A stretch of 48,691 bases of DNA from Alcaligenaceae bacterium (GTDB lineage Bacteria; Pseudomonadota; Gammaproteobacteria; Burkholderiales; Burkholderiaceae_B). Below the pieces are notes generated by a model. It was not told the DNA's origin and did no database searches. It saw only the letters and a list, made by a program, of their open reading frames with translations. Numbering within the stretch: position 1 is the first letter of the stretch; the number at the start of each line of letters is the position of its first letter. The position numbers and the translations under genes are program-made. Shown here one piece after another: positions 1 to 7,259 of the stretch. Location of the stretch: the NCBI GenBank assembly GCA_947378965.1, contig CANCMG010000022.1, forward strand, positions 1 through 48,691, given 5' to 3'.

Positions 1-43
1 TTATTTTTATATTTTTTAAAAATGTACGTCTGAGGGGCTGGTG

Positions 44-64
44 CTGTATCACCTCGTGATACAG
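44..64. repeat. Perfect 9-bp dyad with 3-base centre
   Basis: Arms CTGTATCAC and GTGATACAG flank the bases CTC. It lies just after the stop codon of the HGGxSTGxK gene (minus strand) and lacks a T-run on either side, so it is a weak terminator candidate at best. An operator or protein-binding palindrome is equally possible. Confidence 0.5.
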
Positions 65-99
65 GAGAGGGGCAACGAATTGGCATCGGCCGGACTAAT

Positions 100-450
100 T
101 TAGCCGCGTGACTTTGGTTTGCGCCCGGCAAAGCGTGAGCCACTAAGCAGGCCAATCTGGAAACCCAAGGCCTCGAGGTCGCGGATCTCGGCCATTTTTT
201 TACTGTGTTCAGCGCGGTCTGCTCTTGTGTCGTTGCCGTGAATCGTCTTGGCTTGGGCGCAACGCACTCTGCCTTCGGGTGTTTTCGGTCCGGTAGATCG
301 CCCGCCATGAAAACCACATTTTGTTTTGCCTTTGAGTGCAGCGATGCCGCACTGGAGCTTTGTCCTCTTTGACTGCGCTGTGCAGCGCTGGCATGTAATG
401 CGGCCACCAGCGGTGACTAAGACTTGTTCTAAATGTAAAGTTAAGTGCAT
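100..450 (-). CDS. HGGxSTGxK domain small protein
   Basis: A 116-aa protein of the HGGxSTGxK family, short proteins common in phages and integrative elements whose function is unknown to me. The core is visible near residues 20-62: paired cysteines (CQRC), CG, a further Cys, then HGGRSTGPKTPEGR, followed by basic and helical sequence (RCAQAKTIHGND). The cysteines plus histidine suggest a small zinc-binding fold (inference). The start at 450 is supported by AGGAGG a few bases upstream. It is separated from the replication genes by a 300-bp gap, so it probably has its own transcript. The assignment to the family is firm; the role is not known. Confidence 0.7.
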   Translation of the reverse strand: MHLTLHLEQVLVTAGGRITCQRCTAQSKRTKLQCGIAALKGKTKCGFHGGRSTGPKTPEGRVRCAQAKTIHGNDTRADRAEHSKKMAEIRDLEALGFQIGLLSGSRFAGRKPKSRG

Positions 451-750
451 TGCGCCTCCTGAGGCGGCCTCGCTTGATGTCGGTTGTGCATTTCGCGCAG
501 GACCACATGGCTCAGCAGCATATTGTTGGGTGACCTAGGGTCACTTCTAGAAATATTTAAAACGCAGGTCCCACTAGAATTAATCATATAAATCAATGGT
601 TTATGTTATGCAGTGGGACCTTACTATGCTATTCACAAACTTATGTGTTTTGTTAAAAAAGAAGAGTAACCCTCAAGCAGCTGTTGTTAAAAAGACTTTG
701 GAAAAGTTATAGAAAAATGGGGGGAGGTCCCACTGGAGTTGTCAGGCGGG
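451..750. repeat. Gene-free gap with three AGGTCCCACT decamers
   Basis: This stretch between the HGGxSTGxK gene and the VapE gene is AT-rich and holds three copies of the decamer AGGTCCCACT: plus strand at 566-575, minus strand at 612-621 and plus strand at 725-734. The first two form an inverted pair 36 bases apart. The third continues as TGGAGTT where the first continues as AGAATT. A nine-base relative (AGTGGGACA, 5416-5424) sits just upstream of the integrase start at the other end of the visible element. Iterons for the primase/helicase or arm-type integrase sites are reasonable readings. I see no convincing gene here. Confidence 0.55.
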
Positions 751-2490
751 TTAGTTTTCACTGGACGTGTCAAACAACATATGCAACCGAGCTTGCCGGC
801 TCTTTTTGTCAACGCTTATAGTCTGCCCCGTCAGGCTTGGCACGTAGTGATACGTAGCGCCATTAGTTTGTCTGGACTTCATCTTTCCGTTGTGTTTAAC
901 GATGGTGGCCGCTAGGCGCATGTGATCACCCTTGGTGGCGCGATCTAAACCAAGCGCGGTACAAATTTCAGCCATTGAGTGCCAGTCCCACGATTGAGCT
1001 GTGGCAAAGTCAAACTTCTGCAACAGTAGATCAACGGCAGGGTCCGTTACGGTAAACCGCTCTGTGTATAGGGCAAGGCGTTTTTGCTCTTCTTCATCAA
1101 GATGCCATGCTTCTCCGCTCTGATACCATGTGTACACCTCAGCCCATAGCTGCTGATAATTAATGGTGGTATCTCTTTTGACTTGGGCAATCTCGATCGG
1201 CCAAAAGCGCCTGTTACCGGTTGTGTCGTGTAGAAACTGATACTCGTTCACGGTTCCTGCGAATACGGTTCGCCGGGGGTACGTTGAGTCGCGTTTTGCG
1301 TATGGGCGACGAACCACGTCAGTGTCGCGCGTCAGAAAAGCTTTAAGTTGTGAAATTTCTGACTTTTTGAAGGTGCTCTCTAGCTCCCCTAACTCAACGA
1401 TCCAATTGCTAATTGAGCTGATCACGCTGTCTTTGTTTGATGGATCAAGCGTAGCACCCTCATGGAAGACGTCAGGGATGTCTGCTGTCAAATCTTTAAA
1501 TGCTCGAGTCTTGCCCACCCCTTGCTCACCGACAAACGTCAAGACACCCGCGCCGCTGAGCCCCTTTTTTTCGTAAAGAGCGGCAACAGCCTGAATCATC
1601 CACTTTCGAACTAAGAGTTCTGCCATCAATGGATTCGTCGTTATAAATTGTGCAAAGAACTGGTTAAAGCATGACTGTCCCGTCCAGGGTATTGATTCAA
1701 TATAAGTGCGCACGGGGCAATAGGCATTTTGTGACGCAATTGCTGACACCATCTCGGGTATACGATCTGCGGTCATTCCCGCACGTATCGCACAGTCTGT
1801 AATCATTGTTAGAGCTGTGTTGTCAGCCTCATCGATGACGCACTGTAGGCCCGGGATAATGCATTCTGTATTTTTTTTGATTTGGTTGTAACGCACTACA
1901 ATTTTTTCATAATGCAGCAGCGCCTTTAAATTGTCTGTCACTTGTTTTGGCTTATTACTCCCGTTGACGAGTGGAAATTCGAGTGTCATCGCTGCTGTCA
2001 CTTCGTTTGTTGCGACTAGCGTAGTTTTCGGCGCTGACTGATCGTTGTGATTGGCAGCGAGTTTATATAAAGACCCGATCCTGACCGCATTGCTGCGAGT
2101 TGAGTCATATTTACTCCATGCGTCGTCAAACCCGTCGTCGCTGTATCGAGGGCTTTGCATAGACCACTCCCGTGCAATGCCTTCGCCACATTCCCACTGC
2201 AGACTTGCGATTGCCCAGACCACCAAGAGCCAATAGTCAGTGCTAACAGTTTTTTCATCCAGATCGTAAAGACTGCCTTGGCCTCGCGGTACGTCTGGTG
2301 ATAACGTGGCTAAGGCTCGTCTCAGCTTAGCAATTTCAACCTTAGTCTCAGGCGTATTTTCTGTGGCCACTCTCGCACTCGTCATCGGCCGTGGTGCACG
2401 TAACGGTGCTGCCGTCCGTGCTGGTTGTCTAAACGTTGCCTCGAGAAGCGTATTTAGCTGATTAATAAGTGCGTGGTTAAGATTACTCAT
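751..2490 (-). CDS. PriCT-2 / VapE-family replication helicase
   Basis: A 579-aa replication protein of mobile elements. The N-terminal third carries a PriCT-2-like stretch (DAWSKYDS then VRIGSLYKLA), the domain that usually follows AEP primases. The centre is a VapE-type SF3-like helicase: Walker A GEQGVGKT, Walker B region NWIVELGELE, arginine-rich DVVRRPYAKRD, and NRRFWPIEI, all typical of the family. The C-terminus looks like a small winged-helix region. A longer reading frame exists upstream, but the start at 2490 (MSNLNHALINQL) overlaps the upstream stop as ATGAGTAA, so the two genes are translationally coupled. The catalytic primase domain that is often fused to this protein is encoded by the preceding separate gene. 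Confidence 0.85.
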   Translation of the reverse strand: MSNLNHALINQLNTLLEATFRQPARTAAPLRAPRPMTSARVATENTPETKVEIAKLRRALATLSPDVPRGQGSLYDLDEKTVSTDYWLLVVWAIASLQWECGEGIAREWSMQSPRYSDDGFDDAWSKYDSTRSNAVRIGSLYKLAANHNDQSAPKTTLVATNEVTAAMTLEFPLVNGSNKPKQVTDNLKALLHYEKIVVRYNQIKKNTECIIPGLQCVIDEADNTALTMITDCAIRAGMTADRIPEMVSAIASQNAYCPVRTYIESIPWTGQSCFNQFFAQFITTNPLMAELLVRKWMIQAVAALYEKKGLSGAGVLTFVGEQGVGKTRAFKDLTADIPDVFHEGATLDPSNKDSVISSISNWIVELGELESTFKKSEISQLKAFLTRDTDVVRRPYAKRDSTYPRRTVFAGTVNEYQFLHDTTGNRRFWPIEIAQVKRDTTINYQQLWAEVYTWYQSGEAWHLDEEEQKRLALYTERFTVTDPAVDLLLQKFDFATAQSWDWHSMAEICTALGLDRATKGDHMRLAATIVKHNGKMKSRQTNGATYHYVPSLTGQTISVDKKSRQARLHMLFDTSSEN

Positions 2491-3214
2491 CGCACACCAC
2501 TGCGCGTCTATATGGCCGTGCCTCACTCGCCATGCCTTTTCGCATGATAGTGCCCGGGACCTTGGTGATTCGACTAGGGTTATATACCGTCGTATCAATA
2601 CTCACGTATTCGTTGTCGAACCGTGCAGCTAGGTTTTTCAGTAGCCTCTGGACTAATGCAGTATCGTCGTTTTTATTATCAATACCATCAAGAGTGAAAT
2701 ACAAGTGGTAGCCATTACCACTCATGACTTTGATGGGATCGCCGCAGCCATTTGCAGTCATGAATTCCCGCACTTGGTTGCATAGGTCATTAGCAGCGTC
2801 GAGATCCGCCTGAGTCGATGGGCAACTGGTATCGCCTGCCCGATCAATGTCAACGAGCAACAGGTCGTGGTATTGAATATCTTCGTCTCTTGCTGAGCCG
2901 CCCCCGCTGAATTGTGGGTGTATGGGATTCATTACCGTGTAGACGTTGTACCCAGACGTATTAAGTTGCAATGCCCTTTCTTCAAACGCACCTCTGCAAT
3001 CGTCTAGCGTTTGATAGTCACGGGCGCAGATGTGATTGACGACGACCCCTTTCTTACCTGGCACACCCTTGGGCCATATCGCTCTGAGCTCTAGTACGCT
3101 ATCGTTACCAAACGCCAGTATGTGCCAAACCTTTTTGATTTCGTTGCGGGGGTCTGGTTCGCTTACGGCACTCTGAGTGGTGGGTGGTTGAGTGCTTTGC
3201 ATGTCGTCAGTCAT
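2483..3214 (-). CDS. AEP-type (archaeo-eukaryotic) primase catalytic protein
   Basis: A 243-aa primase-like protein. Visible motifs in order are LLLVDIDRAG (the DxD metal-binding pair), SGNGYHLYFTLDG (the sxH-type motif) and NPSRITKVPGTIMRKG, which is the characteristic end of the AEP primases of plasmids and satellites. It ends without a PriCT or helicase domain; these sit in the next gene. Start 3214 is preferred over an upstream ATG because GGGGGA lies 6-8 bases before it and because the start overlaps the upstream stop (ATGACTGA). The first 90 residues, before the DxD motif, resemble the separate 65-aa protein encoded two genes upstream (both have EIK-x2-W, ALG/AFG, RAI-x-P). Confidence 0.8.
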   Translation of the reverse strand: MTDDMQSTQPPTTQSAVSEPDPRNEIKKVWHILAFGNDSVLELRAIWPKGVPGKKGVVVNHICARDYQTLDDCRGAFEERALQLNTSGYNVYTVMNPIHPQFSGGGSARDEDIQYHDLLLVDIDRAGDTSCPSTQADLDAANDLCNQVREFMTANGCGDPIKVMSGNGYHLYFTLDGIDNKNDDTALVQRLLKNLAARFDNEYVSIDTTVYNPSRITKVPGTIMRKGMASEARPYRRAVVCDE

Positions 3215-3434
3215 GGCTAGTCCCCCACAAATCACCATCTTCATTGACTTTGTCTTCGAGCGCGGATTGAGCTTCTTCTAATGAGTCAAACATCCCGCTA
3301 GTAAATTCTCCGTCGATCATGGCCCAGTAGTTAGTCTCGTCTTTGGTTCCTACCACTAAGACTTTGCCATCAATGCGCCGCCAGTAATTACCCTTGGCTG
3401 ATATGTCCCAATCTGTATCGCGGTTTGAATACAT
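3207..3434 (-). CDS. Hypothetical protein, 75 aa, in replication operon
   Basis: I do not recognise this protein. It begins MYSNRDTDWDIS and is acidic, with two similar segments, NYWRRIDGKVLVVG and NYWAMIDGEFTSG, suggesting a small beta-rich domain with an internal repeat. A C-terminal helix (DSLEEAQSALEDKV) follows. The start at 3434 forms a TAATG overlap with the upstream stop and has AAAGGGG before it; an in-frame ATG 24 bases earlier lacks this. It overlaps the primase start by eight bases. The tight coupling says it is expressed with the primase and helicase, perhaps as an accessory or regulator of replication (inference). Confidence 0.6.
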   Translation of the reverse strand: MYSNRDTDWDISAKGNYWRRIDGKVLVVGTKDETNYWAMIDGEFTSGMFDSLEEAQSALEDKVNEDGDLWGTSHD

Positions 3435-3631
3435 TAGCGAACCCCTTTGCTCGCGCATTGTTGGTCATACGCTGGATTGAGTAGGGTTAGTAGCCAACCT
3501 TCGGGCAAATTGTTTGCCCTACTGAGTGCGCTCAACTCGCGCGGGTGAATTGCTCTTGTCTCCGGAGCAGAGGTTGCACCGAGCGCTTTGACGCACCAGA
3601 GATTTTTGATTTCTTGCTGTGAAGTAGTCAT
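3434..3631 (-). CDS. 65-aa protein related to the primase N-terminus
   Basis: First gene of the four-gene replication operon. Its sequence runs TTSQQEIKNLWCVKALGATS, then ETRAIHP and LLTLLNPAYDQ. The downstream primase begins in the same way: EIKKVWHILAFGNDS, ELRAIWP and YTVMNPIHPQ. The shared spacing and residues (EIK, W, G, S, E-RAI-P, NP...Q) indicate that this is a stand-alone, shortened copy of the primase N-terminal segment. It lacks all catalytic motifs. A modulator that competes for, or mimics, a binding surface of the primase is one possibility (inference). The ATG is at 3631 with only a weak purine-rich site before it. Confidence 0.6.
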   Translation of the reverse strand: MTTSQQEIKNLWCVKALGATSAPETRAIHPRELSALSRANNLPEGWLLTLLNPAYDQQCASKGVR

Positions 3632-3800
3632 ATCGAGGTTCTCTTTCTGCCTTTCGGCATTAATTAAATGAACCTCTATTGCACATGTGGCAAGTTTTTC
3701 CTTCTGACAGATGCACTAAGCTAAGTTTCTGATTTGTATGACTAAATTTATAGATAAAAATGGGTCGAATGATTTGCCACAAATGCCACATTTACTACTT
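3632..3800. promoter_or_regulatory. Likely promoter/operator region of the replication operon
   Basis: This 169-bp AT-rich gap precedes the four-gene operon on the minus strand. It contains TGTGGCAA at 3686-3693, its inverse TTGCCACA at 3774-3781 and a further TGCCACA at 3784-3790. Repeated half-sites around an early promoter suggest binding by an element-encoded regulator. I cannot assign -35 and -10 boxes with confidence. Confidence 0.35.
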
Positions 3801-4382
3801 TCATTTTGGAGAATTTCTTTTACCCCACCACTCTCCTTGCAGAGCTTGGCGTTTTACAGACGATGACGACATTGGCTTTTTTTGAGTACCGTAGATTTTT
3901 AGCTTACGTAGTTCTTTAGCAACATGGTCCGCTGTATCGTCGAGGCTGGGGTGCAAATCTTTTTCTTTGTTGCGGTCAATAAATACTTGTGCAATTTCTT
4001 GAGCTTGAGTTTTCCAATCATGCGAATTTGATGGGCTTTCTGTAGTAGTTGGCGAATGATGAGGGTTGATTGAGTTTAGTTTTGGAAGCTCGGCCTTGAG
4101 CCAGCCAAATGAGTCTAATGGGCTACCTTCAATTTCAAGACGTTGATCAAACAAATCATCATCGGGCCCCGGGTCTTGAAGCATTGAGTATCGCCGCGCC
4201 AAATGGCTGAGTGCAAATGCTTTCGACTTAGTATCGGTTGCATCGCCATTGGAAGCTAATATTCTCTGGCCTGTTTCGCTGTAAGTCTGGACGTCAAATT
4301 TTTCGACCGCTAACGCTAAAACAGGAATGGGGTAAGTGTCTAGGAGCCTTTCAATTGAAATCCACTCATTTTCTTCGCTCAT
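3801..4382 (-). CDS. Hypothetical protein, 193 aa, next to integrase
   Basis: Not recognised beyond being typical of small proteins encoded beside integrases in betaproteobacterial islands. The N-terminal half is acidic and helical (EWISIERLLDTYPIPVLALA). A Ser/Thr/Pro/His-rich linker follows (SINPHHSPTTTES). The basic C-terminal part, ending VKRQALQGEWWGKR, resembles the recognition-helix region of proteins that pair a helical segment with a KPxSxxxVKR motif, so DNA binding is conceivable (inference). It starts with ATG at 4382 and lies 34 bp downstream of the integrase stop, on the same strand, and may be co-transcribed with it. Confidence 0.6.
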   Translation of the reverse strand: MSEENEWISIERLLDTYPIPVLALAVEKFDVQTYSETGQRILASNGDATDTKSKAFALSHLARRYSMLQDPGPDDDLFDQRLEIEGSPLDSFGWLKAELPKLNSINPHHSPTTTESPSNSHDWKTQAQEIAQVFIDRNKEKDLHPSLDDTADHVAKELRKLKIYGTQKKPMSSSSVKRQALQGEWWGKRNSPK

Positions 4383-4416
4383 GATCTTGGTAATGAATGA
4401 TTAATCAATTTATACT

Positions 4417-5403
4417 TTAGCCTAGTTTTTCTGCAAGTAGCTCAGGATTTGGGTGATAGTACCTTTTGAGCATCGCCAAACTTTTATGCCCCGACACAGC
4501 TGACAGTTCAATCAGGTTCGGCAACTTCTCAGCCATGCGCGTAATTGCCATGTGCCTCAAATCGTGAAAGTGAAAATCAACTATCTCAGCCCGCTTCCTC
4601 GCGGTATCAAAACTGGCTGATACCGTTGGCGGGTTGATCGGAAAAACTTTGCCGCTGATGTGGCGCGGCATTGCTCTTAGAATGTTGATCGCTGCGCTAG
4701 ATAACGGTACTGTGCGTGGATCACCATTTTTAGTCAGAGGGATATGGGCGGTGTGATTATCAAAGTTAACGTTTTCCCAAGTTAGGCCAAGCATCTCGCC
4801 ACGGCGCATACCGCTTTCAAGTGCAAAGCTAACCAGCGATTGCATCCAGATGTTGCTGCTTTTAATCCGTGGTTTCAATGCATCCAGTAGGCGCATGATT
4901 TCCGCCTCGCTCAGCAATCGGTTGCGGCCTTGAGGAGAGGGTGGTTTTTTGACTAACGGTATCGGGTTGGCAGCATTGATACCCCATTCGCGTCGTGCAT
5001 GATTGATGATGCTTGATAAATACGATAATTCGCGAATAACCGTGCCGTTAGAAACGTACTTAAGGCGTCTGTCTCGATACTTTGCAACTTGGCTAGGTGT
5101 GAGCCCTGTGACGTTCAACGCTGCCAGTGGGTCTCGGCTGAGTGCTTTTAAACGGAAGGTGTCTTCTTTCGCACTTCGGCTCAGTGCTGTGACTTCAATG
5201 ATGTAGCGTTCAATCAGATCTTTTAGCGTCGTACGTTCTGCTAGTGCAAGGTTGGTATAAGCGCCCTTGTCAATGTCTGACTCGACCTGCCTTGCCCATC
5301 GTTCGCCATCTTGCTTGGTTTGAAACGACTTCACGACAGCGGGTTGCCCTTTACGACGAACCCGTACCTGCCATTTACCATTTCTATTGCGAAAAGTTGC
5401 CAT
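4417..5403 (-). CDS. Tyrosine-type site-specific integrase
   Basis: A 328-aa phage-type integrase. The N-terminus (MATFRNRNGKWQVRVRRKGQ) is the AP2-like arm-binding domain; a SAM-like core-binding region follows; the catalytic domain has Arg in ALESGMRRGEMLGL, the HxxR box in FHFHDLRH, and the final GHKSLAMLKRYYH with the nucleophilic Tyr. All key residues are present, so it should be active. Start 5403 has GAGGA eight bases upstream; a longer reading frame adds eleven residues without such support. It lies 75 bp from the end of pntB, the usual position of an integrase beside its attachment site. Confidence 0.92.
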   Translation of the reverse strand: MATFRNRNGKWQVRVRRKGQPAVVKSFQTKQDGERWARQVESDIDKGAYTNLALAERTTLKDLIERYIIEVTALSRSAKEDTFRLKALSRDPLAALNVTGLTPSQVAKYRDRRLKYVSNGTVIRELSYLSSIINHARREWGINAANPIPLVKKPPSPQGRNRLLSEAEIMRLLDALKPRIKSSNIWMQSLVSFALESGMRRGEMLGLTWENVNFDNHTAHIPLTKNGDPRTVPLSSAAINILRAMPRHISGKVFPINPPTVSASFDTARKRAEIVDFHFHDLRHMAITRMAEKLPNLIELSAVSGHKSLAMLKRYYHPNPELLAEKLG

Positions 5404-5478
5404 GATTCTGTCCTCAGTGGGACAGATTTGGGCCATTCACATTCTTTTCAGCGCTAACGCATTGAAATCAAAGCAGTT

Positions 5479-6927
5479 TTAAGTGTTCTCAACCGCCTTG
5501 ACCATATCCTCAATCACCTTTTTCGCATCGCCAAACACCATCATGGTTTTGTCCATGTAGAAGAGTTCGTTATCCAGACCGGCATAGCCAGAGGCCATTG
5601 AGCGCTTATTCACGATAATCGTTTTGGCCTTGTATGCTTCTAAGATTGGCATGCCTGCAATCGCTGACTTAGGATCATTTTTTGCAGCAGGGTTAACCAC
5701 GTCATTGGCGCCCAGCACGAGCACCACATCGGTCTGTGCAAACTCGCTGTTGATGTCTTCCATCTCAAAGACCTGATCGTAGGGGACTTCAGCCTCGGCT
5801 AGCAGTACGTTCATATGACCAGGCATACGACCAGCAACCGGATGAATCGCGTACTTCACGATCACACCGTGCTCGGTCAGTTTTTCAGCAAGTTCTTTTA
5901 ACGCATGCTGAGCACGCGCAACTGCCAAGCCGTAGCCCGGCACGATCGTGACGGTTTCGGCGTTGGTGAGTAAAAAGGCGGCATCGTCTGAACTACCCGA
6001 ACGGACGTTGCGCTGCTCTTGGCTGCCCGCAGCAGCGCCGCCATCACTTGTGCCGCCAAAGCCACCCAAAATCACGTTAAAGAACGATCGATTCATGGCC
6101 TTACACATGATGTAAGACAAGATCGCGCCCGAAGAGCCAACCAGCGAGCCAGCAATAATCAGCATCGGGTTGTTGAGCGAAAAACCAATCCCTGCCGCAG
6201 CCCAGCCCGAGTAGCTGTTAAGCATCGACACCACAACAGGCATATCAGCACCACCAATTGGGATAATGATCAGCACGCCCAACACAAAGGCGATCACCGT
6301 CATGATGATGAACGGCGTCCAACTTTGAGTCGCCATAAACCACGCGCCACATCCTAACATCACAAGCGCCAAGCCCAGGTTAAGCATGTGTTGCCCCGGA
6401 AACGATACCGGTGCACCTTGAAATAGCCTGAACTTATATTTGCCTGACAACTTGCCAAACGCAATCACCGAACCTGAAAACGTGATTGCCCCGACGAAGG
6501 TGCCGATGAATAACTCTAGGAGATTGCCGACAGGTATCGGTTGGCCCTTGGTAGCCACGACTTTAAAGGCCTGTGGCTCGGCAACAATGGCGACTGCAAT
6601 CGCGACTGCAGCTAAACCAATCATGCTGTGCATGAAGGCTACTAGCTCGGGCATCTTGGTCATTTCAACGCGCTTGGCCATGAGGGTGCCAACCGTGCCG
6701 CCGATCAGCAAGCCTAACAAGACCCAGCCTAAGCCCGCGACGGTACGGGCTTCGTTCACTGAACCGACGATCAGCCCTGCAGTCGTCAATACTGCAATCA
6801 CCATACCAATCATGCCAAAGGCATTACCTAAGCGCGACGTGGTGGGGTGAGACAAGCCCTTAAGTGCCTGGATAAAACAGACTGAAGCCACCAAATACAA
6901 CAGCGTGACAATATTGATCGAATTCAT
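5479..6927 (-). CDS. pntB: NAD(P) transhydrogenase subunit beta
   Basis: 482-aa inner-membrane subunit of proton-translocating transhydrogenase, which uses the proton gradient to pass hydride from NADH to NADP+. About nine membrane segments span the first 290 residues. After a soluble linker the C-terminal domain III binds NADP(H): IVPGYGLAVARAQH, HPVAGRMPGHMNVLL, VLVLGANDVVNPAA and the C-terminal GYAGLDN. Length and motifs are standard. Its start overlaps the stop of pntAB by four bases (ATGA), so the three genes form one operon. An integrase lies immediately downstream, but the C-terminus (ending VEDMV-like helix then AVENT) looks normal. Confidence 0.96.
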   Translation of the reverse strand: MNSINIVTLLYLVASVCFIQALKGLSHPTTSRLGNAFGMIGMVIAVLTTAGLIVGSVNEARTVAGLGWVLLGLLIGGTVGTLMAKRVEMTKMPELVAFMHSMIGLAAVAIAVAIVAEPQAFKVVATKGQPIPVGNLLELFIGTFVGAITFSGSVIAFGKLSGKYKFRLFQGAPVSFPGQHMLNLGLALVMLGCGAWFMATQSWTPFIIMTVIAFVLGVLIIIPIGGADMPVVVSMLNSYSGWAAAGIGFSLNNPMLIIAGSLVGSSGAILSYIMCKAMNRSFFNVILGGFGGTSDGGAAAGSQEQRNVRSGSSDDAAFLLTNAETVTIVPGYGLAVARAQHALKELAEKLTEHGVIVKYAIHPVAGRMPGHMNVLLAEAEVPYDQVFEMEDINSEFAQTDVVLVLGANDVVNPAAKNDPKSAIAGMPILEAYKAKTIIVNKRSMASGYAGLDNELFYMDKTMMVFGDAKKVIEDMVKAVENT

Positions 6928-7259
6928 GCTTTGCCCCCGGTTGCGTGGGCATCATCAGTTTTTGCCTTGGGCGCTTTTTTCTTGAACATTTCAAGCATAC
7001 GGCGCGTGACCAAGAAGCCACCAAACACGTTCACCGCAGCGAGCGCCACAGCAAACACACCCATCCCACGCGCTAAGCCGCCTTCAGTCAGCGCAGCCGC
7101 GAGCATGGCGCCCACGATCACAATCGCTGAGATCGCGTTAGTCACAGCCATCAAGGGCGTGTGCAACGCGGGGGTGACGTTCCAGACCACGTGGTATCCC
7201 ACGTAAATAGCCAGAACAAAAATAATCAGATTGATAAGGGTGGGGCTGATCGCTTCCAT
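6924..7259 (-). CDS. pntAB: NAD(P) transhydrogenase subunit alpha part 2
   Basis: A 111-aa membrane protein carrying the alpha-subunit transmembrane part as a separate polypeptide. Three or four hydrophobic helices are visible, starting TLINLIIFVLAIYVGYHVVW, and including HTPLMAVTNAISAIVIVG, a signature of this subunit. A basic tail (MFKKKAPKAK) follows. Its stop overlaps pntB and its start overlaps pntAA by one base (TAATG). Splitting the alpha subunit in two is usual in alphaproteobacteria and many Burkholderiales, whereas Escherichia coli has one fused chain. Confidence 0.94.
   Translation of the reverse strand: MEAISPTLINLIIFVLAIYVGYHVVWNVTPALHTPLMAVTNAISAIVIVGAMLAAALTEGGLARGMGVFAVALAAVNVFGGFLVTRRMLEMFKKKAPKAKTDDAHATGGKA

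Larger units (their letters stand above)
1..5478 (-). mobile_element. Integrase-bearing island (satellite-like), one end only
   Basis: All six genes here lie on the minus strand and are foreign in character: tyrosine integrase, a 193-aa unknown, two short proteins, an AEP primase, a PriCT-2/VapE helicase and an HGGxSTGxK protein. No capsid, tail, portal or terminase gene is visible, which fits a phage satellite or small integrative element rather than a full prophage, but the element runs off the left edge. The right boundary must lie between the integrase start (5403) and the pntB stop (5479), because pntB is intact; the 3' end of pntB or the 42-75 bp after it is the likely attachment site. 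I could not find the second att copy, which should lie left of the window. Confidence 0.65.

Noticed and set aside
6019-6850. Long frames opposite pntB
   Set aside because: They are antisense shadows of a strongly conserved gene and show no recognisable domains.
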